DNA of 64,000 bases. It comes from JAKFDI01 sp036676235. GTDB taxonomy: Bacteria; Pseudomonadota; Gammaproteobacteria; Burkholderiales; Burkholderiaceae_C. Numbering within the stretch: the stretch's first letter is position 1; the number at the start of each line of letters is the position of its first letter. This document shows positions 16,736 through 25,644 of this stretch, in pieces. A program made the translations under genes and the position numbers. The notes under the pieces are model-generated. The model did not search any database, was not told the origin of the DNA, and saw nothing but the letters and a program-made list of their open reading frames with translations. The DNA is taken from contig JAKFDI010000025.1 in assembly GCA_036676235.1 (NCBI GenBank), forward strand, positions 1-64,000, written 5' to 3'.

Positions 16736-17869
16736 ATGGACCTTCAGTACTCCCCCGAACAACTGCAGTTGCGCGACAGCGTGGAGCGCTTCGTGCGCGA
16801 CGAATACGACTTCGCGCGGCGGCGCAAGCTCAGCGCCGCCGACCCCGGCCACGACGAGGCCTGCTGGAAGCAGTACGCCGATTTCGGCTGGCTGGCCGTG
16901 CCGTTCAGTGAAGCCGACGGCGGCATCGGCGGCGACGCCACCGACACCGGCATCGTGATGGAAGGCGTGGGCCGCGGGCTGCTGCTCGAGCCCTATCTCG
17001 CCAATGTGGTGCTGGCAGGCGGCATGTTGGCTGCGCTGGGCAGCGCGGCGCAGAAGGCCGAATGGCTGCAGCCGATGATGGCCGGCGAGCACAAGCTGGC
17101 GCTGGCCTATGCCGAACCCGAGGCGCGCTACGACATCGCCCACTGCGCCACGCGTGCGGTGAAGAAGGGCAAGAGCCATGTGCTCGATGGCAAGAAGAGC
17201 TTCGTCTACGGCGGTGGTGTGGCCGATGCGTTCGTCGTCGTCGCGCGCACCGCCGGAGACGTTGTCGACGCGAGCGGGCTCTCGGCTTTCATCGTGCCGG
17301 CGGACGCCAAGGGCCTGAGCGTTCGCCGCTACGCCTTGCACGACGGCACGCGCGCTGCCGATGTGATGTTCGCCGGTGTGGTGGTTGCCGAATCGCATCG
17401 CCTCGGCGCCGAAGGAGAGGCGCTGCCGGCGCTCGACCTGGTTCTCGACCAGGCGATTGCCGCCGTCGCCTCTGAAGCGGTGGGCGCGATGAGCACGCTG
17501 GTCGAGACCACGCTCGAGTACCTCAAGACCCGCGTGCAGTTCGGCCGGCCCATCGGCACGAATCAAGCGCTGCAGCACCGCATGGTCGACATGCACATCG
17601 CGCTGGATGAAGCGCGGTCGATGGCGCTGTATGGCGCGTTGATGCTCACTGAGCCCGATGCGGCGCTGCGGCGCAAGGCGCTGTCGGCCACCAAGATCGA
17701 GATCGACCGCACGGCGCGGCTGGTGGGACAGGAGGCGGTGCAACTGCACGGCGCGATGGGCGTGACGGAGGAACTGGCGGTGGGGCACTACTTCAAGCGC
17801 CTGTCGATGATCGGTGTGAGCTTTGGCGATGCGAGCTGGCATCTGCGGCGGCATGCGGGGCAGGGGTGA
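16736..17869 (+). CDS. Acyl-CoA dehydrogenase, subunit-like member (377 aa)
   Basis: An FAD-dependent acyl-CoA dehydrogenase-family protein. The N-terminal helical domain begins MDLQYSPEQLQLRDSVERFV. EGVGRGLLLEPYLANVVLAG and the RVQFGRPIGTNQALQHRMVDMHI helix pair are typical. The end reads IGVSFGDASWHLRRHAG, without the Y[EG]G[ST]x[EQ]IQ motif found at the end of single-chain dehydrogenases. Together with the second dehydrogenase gene downstream (18409), this recalls the heteromeric alpha2beta2 enzymes of steroid and ring-acid catabolism, where one chain is degenerate. That is an inference. AGGA lies upstream of the ATG. Confidence 0.88.
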   Translation: MDLQYSPEQLQLRDSVERFVRDEYDFARRRKLSAADPGHDEACWKQYADFGWLAVPFSEADGGIGGDATDTGIVMEGVGRGLLLEPYLANVVLAGGMLAALGSAAQKAEWLQPMMAGEHKLALAYAEPEARYDIAHCATRAVKKGKSHVLDGKKSFVYGGGVADAFVVVARTAGDVVDASGLSAFIVPADAKGLSVRRYALHDGTRAADVMFAGVVVAESHRLGAEGEALPALDLVLDQAIAAVASEAVGAMSTLVETTLEYLKTRVQFGRPIGTNQALQHRMVDMHIALDEARSMALYGALMLTEPDAALRRKALSATKIEIDRTARLVGQEAVQLHGAMGVTEELAVGHYFKRLSMIGVSFGDASWHLRRHAGQG

Positions 17870-17879
17870 GGCCCACTGC

Positions 17880-18390
17880 CTCTCAAACCACCCGTTCGGG
17901 CTGAGCTTGTCGAAGCCTCGTAGCCACCCCGAACCGTTCGCCCTGAGGTATCGAAGGGCTTGTGGCGCGGGGCTTCCTTCGACCGGCTCAGGACAGTCGG
18001 AAATGCAACCTCAGCCCGAACGGTGGTGGTGGGTTGGAGGAACTCACACCCGCACCCCTCCCGTTCGGGCTGAGCTTGTCGAAGCCCTCTCCTTCGATGC
18101 ACGGCACTTCGACAAGCTCAGTCCCTCCGGCAGGCTCAGGATGCACGGGCACTTCGACAAGCTCAGTGCGAACAGGTGGGGAGGCGTGCGCCCTCACTCA
18201 CACCCCGTTCGGGCTGAGCTTGTCGAAGCCCTTTTTCTTGATGCCCGGCACTTCGACAAGCTCAGTGCGAACGGTTCAAAGGAACCGCGCCCTCACCCAT
18301 CCCGTTCGGGCTGAGCCTGTCGAAGCCCTCCCGCCAGCTCCCAACCGTTCGCGCTGAGGTATCGAAGCGCCGCACGACGCTCGACCGACC
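17880..18390. repeat. Dense cluster of CGTTCGGGCTGAGCTTGTCG-type repeats
   Basis: Roughly ten copies of the repeat and its inverse (for example 17896-17916, 18061-18088, 18104-18122, 18150-18170, 18208-18232, 18249-18271, 18302-18328, 18349-18367) fill the whole gap between two acyl-CoA dehydrogenase genes. Copies alternate in orientation, so many hairpins can form. Spacing and spacer sequences are irregular, unlike a CRISPR array. No gene is present in this 540-base stretch. Confidence 0.88.
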
Positions 18391-18408
18391 AACCTCCCGG
18401 AGAACCCT

Positions 18409-19608
18409 TTGCACCTCCAACTCTCCCCCACCGAACAAGCCTTCGCCGACGAAGTCCGCACCTTCATCGCCGCCAAGCTCCCCGCCGACATCGAAGAGAA
18501 AGTCCGCCTTGACCGCCACCTCGACCGTGACGATTACATGCGCTGGCAGCAGATCCTCGGCGAGCGCGGCTGGTTCACCGGCGCGTGGCCCAAGGCGCAT
18601 GGCGGCGCGCAGTGGAGCGGCGTGCAGACCTACCTCTTCAACACCATCGCCGGCGAGATGAACTGCCCCGAGGTGCAGGTCTTCGGCCCCGCCATGGTCG
18701 GCCCCGTGATCTACACCTACGGCACGCCCGAGCAGAAGGCCGAGCACCTGCCCAAGATCCGCGACTCGTCCGTGTGGTGGTGCCAGGGCTACTCCGAGCC
18801 CGCCGCCGGCTCCGACCTCGCCGCGCTCTCTACCCGCGCCGACGACCACGGCGACCACTACCTCGTCAACGGCCAGAAGATCTGGACCTCCTACGCCCAC
18901 TGGGCCGACTGGGTGTTCTGCCTCGTGCGCACCAGCCGCGAAGGCCGCCCGCAGCAAGGGATTTCCTTTCTGCTGATCGACATGAAGACGCCCGGCATCG
19001 AGGTGCAGCCGATCCGCATGATGGACGGCACGCATTCGCTCAACGCCGTGTTCTTCAGCGACGTGCGCGTGCCCAAGGGCAACCGCATCGGCGAGGAAGG
19101 CCTGGGCTGGACCTACGCCAAGTTTCTGCTCGAACACGAGCGCGTGGAGAACGCCAACCTGCGTTTCATCACGCAGGAACTGAACAAGCTCAAGCGCATC
19201 GCGCGCGAGGTGAAGAGCCACGGCCGACCGCTGATCGACGATCCGATGTTCGCCGCCAAGGTGAGCGCCGTGGAAGCGCAGTTCAAGACGCTGGAGATCG
19301 GCGTGCTGCGCGTGCTCTCCGACCTGCAGGCCGGCGCACCGGCCGGTGCGGGCGCGTCGTCCTTCATCAAGGTGCGCGGCACCGAGATCGCGCAGCGCGT
19401 GCTCGAACTCATCCTCGAAGCCACCGGGCCGGACGCGCAGCCCTATCAACCCGAACTGCTGTTCGGCACCGACGAGCCCGCGCCCATCGGGCCGGAACAT
19501 GCCATCACGCCGGCCTCGAGCTACTTCTGGCGACGCGCCATGACGATCTACGGCGGCAGCACCGAGATCCAGAAAAACATCATGGCCAAGCACGTGTTGG
19601 GACTGTGA
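18409..19608 (+). CDS. Acyl-CoA dehydrogenase (399 aa)
   Basis: A full-length flavoprotein of the FadE26/29-like group. It has QLSPTEQAFADEVRTFI at the N-terminus, the flavin-binding WWCQGYSEPAAGSDLAALSTRA and WTSYAHWADWVFCLVRTS, then RVPKGNRIGEEGLGW and the end IYGGSTEIQKNIMAKHVLGL. The start is TTG at 18409 with CGGAGA six bases upstream. Its closest relative in this window is the gene at 48789-49985. It lies directly before an acyl-CoA ligase gene whose ATG overlaps its stop. It probably pairs with the 377-residue dehydrogenase upstream, though the repeat cluster separates them. Confidence 0.92.
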   Translation: MHLQLSPTEQAFADEVRTFIAAKLPADIEEKVRLDRHLDRDDYMRWQQILGERGWFTGAWPKAHGGAQWSGVQTYLFNTIAGEMNCPEVQVFGPAMVGPVIYTYGTPEQKAEHLPKIRDSSVWWCQGYSEPAAGSDLAALSTRADDHGDHYLVNGQKIWTSYAHWADWVFCLVRTSREGRPQQGISFLLIDMKTPGIEVQPIRMMDGTHSLNAVFFSDVRVPKGNRIGEEGLGWTYAKFLLEHERVENANLRFITQELNKLKRIAREVKSHGRPLIDDPMFAAKVSAVEAQFKTLEIGVLRVLSDLQAGAPAGAGASSFIKVRGTEIAQRVLELILEATGPDAQPYQPELLFGTDEPAPIGPEHAITPASSYFWRRAMTIYGGSTEIQKNIMAKHVLGL

Positions 19609-21230
19609 TGAACGACGAACCCATGACCTACCTTCAAGGCGAGAAGCCGCTGCACGAGTACCTGCGCCAGCATGCGCGCACCCAGCCGCGCAAGGCTGCG
19701 CTCATCTGGTACGGCCGCGAGATCAGCTATGCCGAACTCGACGCGATGAGCGATGCCTTCGCGCATGCGCTGCAAGGCATCGGCGTCGGCCGCGGCGACC
19801 GCGTGGCGCTGTTCATGCAGAACTGCCCGCAATACCTCATCGCCCACTTCGGCATCCAGAAGCTCGGCGCCATCGTCAGCCCCTGCAGCCCCATGTTCAA
19901 GGCCCACGAGTTCGCCTACCAGGTGGGCGACCTGGGCGCCAAGGCCATCGTTGCGGCCGACCACCTCGTGCCCATCGTGCAATCGGTGCGCGACCGCGTG
20001 CCCGTCGAACATGTCTACAGCGTGCGCTACCGCGACTTTCTGCCCGAAGAACCCACGCTGCGCGTGCCCGACGAAGTGGCTGCGCGGCGCGACACGCCCC
20101 CCGGCACCATTGACTTTCACGCCACCGTGACGAGCGGCGCGAAGCCGGCGCCCGTCGACGATCTGACGATGGACGACGTGGCGCTGATGACCTACACCTC
20201 GGGCACTACCGGCATGCCCAAGGGCGCGATGCTCAGCTACCGCAACGCGCTCTACAAGACCGCGGTGGGCGAAGAGATGTTCCGCATCCGCAGCAGCGAC
20301 GTGGTGCTGGCCGTGGCGCCGCTCTATCACATCGCCGGCATGATCTGCGGCGTGACGCTGCTGGCTTACACCGGCGCGACCTTCGTGCTCTTCAACCGCA
20401 TGGACGCGCTGGCCGTGCTGCAGGCCATGGAGCGCCACCGCGTGAGCTGGTGGTATGCCATGGCGCCGATGCTGGTGTCGGTGATGAACGAGCCGGGCGC
20501 CGAGAGCTTCGACCGCTCTTCGCTGCACACCACGATGGGCACGAGCTTCGGCATCAAGCTGACCGAAGAACTGGCCCAGCGCTGGAGCCGCTTCGCCAAC
20601 GACTGCCTGGTGTACGAGGCGGGCTACGGTCTCTCGGAGACGCACACCAACGACGTGCTCATGCCGCGCGACGGTGTGCGCTGGGGCACCAACGGCGTGC
20701 CGTGCCGCGGCGTCGAGCTGAAGATCATCGACGGAGAAGGCCGCAGCCTGCCGCCGGGCGAAAGCGGCGAGATTGTGGTGCGCAGCGCCGGCGTCTTCAA
20801 GGGCTACTGGAACAAGCCCGAGGCCACTGCCGAGGTGCTGCGCAACGGCTGGGTGCATACCGGCGACATCGGCTCGGTGGATGCAGACGGCTACGTCACG
20901 TTCATCGGCCGCGTGAAGGAAATGATCAAGGTGTCGGGCTTCAGCGTGTTCCCCGAAGAGGTGGAAGCCATCCTCATCCTGCATCCCGACGTCGGGCAGG
21001 TGGCCGTGATCGGCGTGCCGGATGCCGACAAGGGGGAGGTGGTCAAGGCCTTTGTCGTGCCGAGTGCGGCGGCGAAGGCGAACGGCGGAATCGATTCAGC
21101 GCGGCTCGTGGAGTGGGCGCGGGAGAACATGTCGCACTACAAGGTGCCGCGGCAGGTGAAGGTGCTCGATGCGCTGCCGGCGACGGGGACGGGGAAGGTG
21201 TTGCGGAGGCTGTTGCGCGAGGCGGCGTAG
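19608..21230 (+). CDS. AMP-dependent acyl-CoA synthetase/ligase 1
   Basis: A 540-residue ANL-superfamily enzyme that activates a carboxylic acid with ATP and CoA. Motifs: YTSGTTGMPKGAM (P-loop), YGLSETHTNDV (A5 region), GWVHTGDIGSVDADGYVTFIGRVKEMIK (A7/A8 hinge) and the catalytic lysine region ATGTGKVLRRLLR near the end. It overlaps the dehydrogenase stop by one base (TGATG). A paralogue with the same opening (PLHEYLR, RKxALIWYGR) lies at 55754. The acid substrate cannot be told from sequence; the neighbouring transporter suggests it is the imported compound. Confidence 0.93.
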   Translation: MNDEPMTYLQGEKPLHEYLRQHARTQPRKAALIWYGREISYAELDAMSDAFAHALQGIGVGRGDRVALFMQNCPQYLIAHFGIQKLGAIVSPCSPMFKAHEFAYQVGDLGAKAIVAADHLVPIVQSVRDRVPVEHVYSVRYRDFLPEEPTLRVPDEVAARRDTPPGTIDFHATVTSGAKPAPVDDLTMDDVALMTYTSGTTGMPKGAMLSYRNALYKTAVGEEMFRIRSSDVVLAVAPLYHIAGMICGVTLLAYTGATFVLFNRMDALAVLQAMERHRVSWWYAMAPMLVSVMNEPGAESFDRSSLHTTMGTSFGIKLTEELAQRWSRFANDCLVYEAGYGLSETHTNDVLMPRDGVRWGTNGVPCRGVELKIIDGEGRSLPPGESGEIVVRSAGVFKGYWNKPEATAEVLRNGWVHTGDIGSVDADGYVTFIGRVKEMIKVSGFSVFPEEVEAILILHPDVGQVAVIGVPDADKGEVVKAFVVPSAAAKANGGIDSARLVEWARENMSHYKVPRQVKVLDALPATGTGKVLRRLLREAA

Positions 21231-21979
21231 GGGGAAGCGGACGGGCGGTGCTTCGGGGGCGCATTGATTCTCGAATTGCTGTTGACGGCGCCTGCGGTAA
21301 TGACAACTTTGCAGCGGTTGCTGACGGTCGCCGACGGCCCTCCGACGCACGGTCTGCGACGTTTTGCTGCCACTCACGACCGTGGATTTCAGCGCCGCAG
21401 GCGGCAGTATGGGTTCGGCGGACACCGCACGGCGATCCGAGCGCCCATGGGCTCGCCAGACGATAACCAACCCAATTCTGCCGACGTTTGAACCCCGTGG
21501 CTGAGTGGACGTCTGATGCTCCGCCGCTTGAACGATCACTCACAGCCGCTGCCCCAGGACTTCGGCCTTCGGGACGCGCTTTGATGTGCAACCACTCGGG
21601 CGCAAACGTAGGCCAGTCGCACGAACTCCTGGGCCGTCCTGGAAATGCTGAGACGCTGGACCCGCCAAGTCGTTGATTTGCCTTGCGCCCGAGAGCAACA
21701 AACGAGACGCCCGTCCATGGATGGTAAACCGGCGATCGTTGTCGCGACCCACATCGTCGCGCCGGTTACACGGTCCGGGTTGAAGGACGTCGTCGATACC
21801 GGCCGGGTGGGCGACGTGTGTGGTTGCCAGCAACTGCTCGTCGCGGAGTTGCAGCCTCTGCCACCGCATGGGCGACCTTGCGCCGCAAGGTCGGCGATCT
21901 GGCGCTGTCACTTGGCAATGCCCGGATCAGCCGAGTTGCACGGGGCGCATCCGGCTGTGACAAGCAATCGCAGAGACGG
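21231..21979. other. Gene-free region between the ligase and chemoreceptor genes
   Basis: About 750 bases. Open frames of 60-180 codons exist on both strands, but they are Arg/Pro-rich, lack domains and look like non-coding high-GC frames. No RNA gene, transposase remnant or clear palindrome was recognised. It marks the change from the CoA cluster to accessory DNA. Confidence 0.5.
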
Positions 21980-23701
21980 TTAGAGCGTTTCCCAGTCGTC
22001 GCTGACTGCATTGAGACCAGTCAACGAACGAGCGCCAGGTTTCCTCTCCGAAGGCTTCACACGGCTCGTCGCTCCAGGCCTCGCCGGCACGGCCGACTGT
22101 GCTGTCGTGGCAGCCTCCATTGGCATCGATGAAGCCCCGCTTGCGATCGTAAAGACCGACACCGATTGCACGAGCCCTGCTGCCTGGGCGCGCAAGCTAT
22201 CCGCCGCGGCAGCACTCTCCTCAACAAGGGCGGCGTTCTGCTGCGTGACCTGATCCAGCTGTGCCACTGCGTCATTGATCTGACTAATGCCGGACGTCTG
22301 CTCCATCGTGGCGGCACTGATCTCGGCGATGAGGTCGCTCACGCGGCGAACTTGCCCAACGACATCGTCCATCGTACGGCCGGCTTCTGCGACAAGACCC
22401 GTACCGGCCTGGACCTTCTCGACGCTTGCGCCAATCAGCGTCTTGATCTCCTTGGCCGCTTCGGCGCTGCGAGATGCCAAGGTTCTCACCTCGCCAGCAA
22501 CCACCGCGAAACCGCGACCCTGCTCACCAGCGCGCGCTGCTTCGACCGCTGCATTGAGGGCCAAGATGTTGGTCTGGAACGCGATGCCGTCGATGACGCC
22601 AATGATGTCGGCGATCCGCTTGCTAGCAGTGCTGATCTCCTCCATGGTATGAACCACCTTGCCCACCACCTCGCCGCCCTTGCCGGCGACAGTGCTTGCC
22701 GAGGTGGCGAGCAACGTTGCCTGGCGTGCCGTGTCGGCGTTGTTCTTCACTGTGCCCGTCAACTGCTCCATCGAGGCGGCGGTCTGTTGGAGATTGCTGG
22801 ACTGCTCTTCCGTCCGCTGGGACAGGTCTGCGTTGCCCGAAGCAATCTGGCCTGAACCGGTCGCAATGCTGTCGGAATTGCTACGGATGGTCTGAACCAC
22901 GTCGCCCAAGGACTGCTGCATACGCTTCATCGACGCGAGCAAGCTGGAGGTATCACCGGCGCGCACCTCGACGGGGACCGAAAGGTCACCTCCGGCAATC
23001 CGTTGCACGACTGCCGCGGCGTACATCGGTTCGCCGCCAAGCTGCCGCAGGATGCCGCGCGTCAACCAGATTGCCGCGCCCACGCCAACAATCAGAGCAA
23101 TGACACTGAATGCCAGCATGGTGGCCCGTCCGGTGCCGTACGCGGATTGCGCCTCGGCAGCAGCCTTCTCGCTGAGTTCATCCGCAAGTTCGGCCAGCTC
23201 GCCGATGGCGACTAACCATTGCCCCTGCGTCGGTTGAACTTCTTTGAGCAGGACCGAGGTTGCTTCCTCGTTCTTGTTCTGGAGGCCCAGTTCGACAACC
23301 CGGTCGAGGGCTGGCCTCGCGGCAGCTTTGAGCTCTTTGACACGCGTGAAAAGTGCCTTCTCCTCGGTGGACGTTGCTGCGACCGCTTCCAACATTCCGC
23401 CCAGCTTTTCCTCTGCGAGGTCGTAGTCGGCGCGGGACTTCTGCAGCCGTTCCACCTCGGACTTCATGCCAGCGTCGTCTGTGATGAGGACTAGATTGCG
23501 AGTTGAGGTGGCAACCTGATTGACAGCGATGCGCATCGCGACAGCAAACCGCGATTCGGCGTTGTTGATGTTGACGATGTCGTCCAACTGCTGGTTGATT
23601 TGGGCCATGCGACTGATGCCCATAGCGGCCACGAGCACCAGTAGTGCCAGGACGAGGCCAAAGCCTGCTGCCAGGCGAGTGGAAAGTTTGAGGTTGTTCA
23701 T
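21980..23701 (-). CDS. Methyl-accepting chemotaxis protein
   Basis: A 573-residue transmembrane chemoreceptor. TM1 is at about residues 8-30 (LAAGFGLVLALLVLVAAMG), followed by a four-helix-bundle periplasmic sensor (DDIVNINNAESRFAVAMRIAVNQ) and TM2 at about 190-212. A HAMP linker leads to the signalling hairpin GIAFQTNILALNAAVEAARAGEQGRGFAVVAGEVR. The C-terminus ends DDWETL, resembling the xWxx[FL] pentapeptide that tethers CheR/CheB. The ATG at 23701 is preferred to the TTG one codon earlier. It is adjacent to cheW. No CheA is nearby, so it must feed a core array encoded elsewhere. GC content is lower than in the CoA clusters. Ligand unknown. Confidence 0.95.
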   Translation of the reverse strand: MNNLKLSTRLAAGFGLVLALLVLVAAMGISRMAQINQQLDDIVNINNAESRFAVAMRIAVNQVATSTRNLVLITDDAGMKSEVERLQKSRADYDLAEEKLGGMLEAVAATSTEEKALFTRVKELKAAARPALDRVVELGLQNKNEEATSVLLKEVQPTQGQWLVAIGELAELADELSEKAAAEAQSAYGTGRATMLAFSVIALIVGVGAAIWLTRGILRQLGGEPMYAAAVVQRIAGGDLSVPVEVRAGDTSSLLASMKRMQQSLGDVVQTIRSNSDSIATGSGQIASGNADLSQRTEEQSSNLQQTAASMEQLTGTVKNNADTARQATLLATSASTVAGKGGEVVGKVVHTMEEISTASKRIADIIGVIDGIAFQTNILALNAAVEAARAGEQGRGFAVVAGEVRTLASRSAEAAKEIKTLIGASVEKVQAGTGLVAEAGRTMDDVVGQVRRVSDLIAEISAATMEQTSGISQINDAVAQLDQVTQQNAALVEESAAAADSLRAQAAGLVQSVSVFTIASGASSMPMEAATTAQSAVPARPGATSRVKPSERKPGARSLTGLNAVSDDWETL

Positions 23702-23724
23702 CAAATGCTCGATTCGTGATGCTG

Positions 23725-24285
23725 TTAGAGGCCGATGTCGGCGTCAGAGAGAAGATGTTGGATATCCAGAAGGACCAGCATGCGTTGCGCATCAGTGCCT
23801 TCGCCCGGGCAGGCAATGCCGATGATGGAATCGGCCGTGGTCTCGCGGCCGAGTTCCGGGGCCGGCCGAATGTCGGCAGAGTTCAGTGTTAGAACGTCCG
23901 TCACTGCGTCAACCACGGTCCCGATGACCCGGTCCCCCAAGTCAAGAACGATCGTCACCGTTTCTTCGTCGTGCGACGCGATTTCGGTTGTCTGCAGGCA
24001 GATGCGCAGATCCACGACCGGAACGATCACGCCACGGAGGTTCACGACACCCTTCACGGCTGCAGGTGCATGGGCGATCCTCGTCAATGGGCTGTAGCCA
24101 CGTATTTCCTGCACTCGGAGAATGTCGATCGCGTATTCCTCGCTTCCGATCCGGAAGGTGAGGTATTCGTGCAGAGAGGCGGGCACCGCTCGCGCGGCAT
24201 CTGTTGGGGAAGACGCGCGTCGTGCGCGTGCAGGCAACGGGCTGCCTTGGGTATGAGAGTCGACTAGCGTAACTTGATGCTGCAT
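23725..24285 (-). CDS. cheW: CheW-type chemotaxis coupling protein
   Basis: A 186-residue cytoplasmic adaptor. The CheW fold begins at EYLTFRIGSEEYAIDILRVQEIRGY and continues with KGVVNLRGVIVPVVDLR (receptor/CheA contact) and VIGTVVDAVTDVLTL. About 40 extra residues precede the domain. It lies 23 bases upstream of the chemoreceptor on the same strand, so the two form a receptor-adaptor cassette, presumably plugging a new receptor into the resident chemotaxis system. Confidence 0.93.
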   Translation of the reverse strand: MQHQVTLVDSHTQGSPLPARARRASSPTDAARAVPASLHEYLTFRIGSEEYAIDILRVQEIRGYSPLTRIAHAPAAVKGVVNLRGVIVPVVDLRICLQTTEIASHDEETVTIVLDLGDRVIGTVVDAVTDVLTLNSADIRPAPELGRETTADSIIGIACPGEGTDAQRMLVLLDIQHLLSDADIGL

Positions 24286-24827
24286 AGAGCGCTTTCTGAC
24301 GCACCTGGCGCGTCGTTGTGGCTGGCAAACTGCTTCCGGCCGGCATTGCGTTGTCGACCGAATGGCGGTCCGGCTTAGCCGCCGCCATTGATTCAGATCA
24401 TGCTTTCCGCGCGTGACGTACTGAACCGTGATTCAGGTGTCAGGAATAGGCACTCGGCGGCTGGTGCGATGAACGGCTAGGGCTGGCCGTGTGACGGGAG
24501 ATCGGCATTCGCTTCGAGCCGGGGGAGGGGGTACCGTCTGCTGCGAGCGACCTAGTAGAAGCTGCCGCTGCCGTGACGCACTCCGCATCAGTGGGTCTTC
24601 CGACGAGGTCATGGGCTCGGCTCGACCGTCCCCTTGAGGCAAGTCAATGGGCTCCTGTAGGGTCGTCACTACGCTTCGCTGGACTTTCATCAGCGGGTTT
24701 TCACGTGCTTCCCGAGCCAGAACTACTGAAGCAATGCTCGGCGTTCTCCGATGAGCAATGCCCTCACTGTGGAGTGGCTCGGGGTGATCTCCCGAGCTCG
24801 ATGTACTTCGCTACTGTTGCGACCGCC
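24286..24827. other. Gene-free region between cheW and IS66
   Basis: About 540 bases with no supported gene. Short open frames on both strands show no family. It carries the cheW promoter region and the left flank of the IS66 insertion. I could not reconstruct a broken gene across the insertion point. Confidence 0.45.
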
Positions 24828-24915
24828 GGTCCAGCGTAAGCGTCCGGCGAACCCGTCTTGCACTGAGGCTGTCTGGCGATAACGATCCTGTCCAGTTAAC
24901 GAATAGCTGGACACG

Positions 24916-25260
24916 ATGGAAACGGAGAGCAGTCGTAAGCGCCGCAGGTACGGGGCGCAGCTGAAGGCACAGATCGTCGCCGAGTGCGAACAGCCTGGCG
25001 CATCGGTGGCCAAGGTCGCGATGGCGCATGGCATCAACGCCAACATCGTGCACGGCTGGCGCAAGCTGGCACGCGAGGCCGGTACAGCGACAGTGCCCGA
25101 GCGGTTCGTGCCGGTGACTGTCGCGCCGGTCGTGCCGCCTGTGGCGCACGAGCGCGCCATCGAGATCGAACTGCGCCGCGGCGGCATCACGGTCAAGCTG
25201 GCTTGGCCGATGAGCGCGGCGATGGACCTGGCGGGCTGGATGCGCGAGATCCTGCGGTGA
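24916..25260 (+). CDS. tnpA: IS66 TnpA (accessory protein, HTH)
   Basis: A 114-residue first protein of IS66. It has the helix-turn-helix RYGAQLKAQIVAECEQPGASVAKVAMAHGINANIVHGWRKL, as in IS3-type OrfA proteins, followed by the IS66 C-terminal segment IEIELRRGGITVKLAWP. It is required with TnpB for transposition in studied IS66 elements but is not itself the DDE enzyme. Its stop overlaps the tnpB start (GTGA). Confidence 0.93.
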   Translation: METESSRKRRRYGAQLKAQIVAECEQPGASVAKVAMAHGINANIVHGWRKLAREAGTATVPERFVPVTVAPVVPPVAHERAIEIELRRGGITVKLAWPMSAAMDLAGWMREILR

Positions 25261-25589
25261 TCCGCGTCGACGCGCTGTGGCTGGCGGTGCAGCCACTGGA
25301 CATGCGCGCCGGCACGGAAGCGGCGCTGGCGCGCGTGGTCACGGTGTTCGGCGCGGCCAGACCGCACCATGCGTACCTGTTCGCCAACCGGCGCGCCAAC
25401 CGCATGAAGGTGCTCGTGCACGACGGCATCGGCGTGTGGCTGGCGGCGCGGCGACTGAACAGCGGCAAGTTCGTCTGGCCCAGGGATGTGGACGGCACGC
25501 TCACGCTCAGCCGGGCGCAGTTCGACGCGCTGGTGCTCGGCCTGCCCTGGCAACGCATCGGCGAAGCCGGCGTGATCACCTTGCTGTAG
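25257..25589 (+). CDS. tnpB: IS66 TnpB (Orf2 family)
   Basis: A 110-residue protein starting with GTG at 25257, overlapping tnpA by 4 bases. The frame reads WLAVQPLDMRAGTEAALARVV, then AYLFANRRANRMKVLVHDGIGVWLAARRL and FVWP. The LFANRRxNRMKVLVHDGxGxWLxxRRL core is the signature of the IS66 Orf2 protein. The molecular function is not established. A longer frame opens upstream within tnpA but has no similarity there. Confidence 0.9.
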   Translation: MIRVDALWLAVQPLDMRAGTEAALARVVTVFGAARPHHAYLFANRRANRMKVLVHDGIGVWLAARRLNSGKFVWPRDVDGTLTLSRAQFDALVLGLPWQRIGEAGVITLL

Positions 25590-25644
25590 TGCGTCCATTG
25601 GCGCGTCCATTGCGGCATGTGCGGGTGGCGTCGATGCGTGTCGG

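Noticed and set aside
17880..18390. CRISPR-like array
   Set aside because: Repeat units are in both orientations, spacing is irregular and spacers are not of uniform length. No cas genes are present. It is an intergenic repeat cluster.
18585..19607. N-terminal extension of the ligase gene by 341 codons
   Set aside because: That part is an out-of-frame reading of the acyl-CoA dehydrogenase. The ligase starts at ATG 19608, which overlaps the dehydrogenase stop.
21540..21911. Possible 123-codon gene on the minus strand
   Set aside because: No domain, start signal or neighbour context; composition like other non-coding frames.
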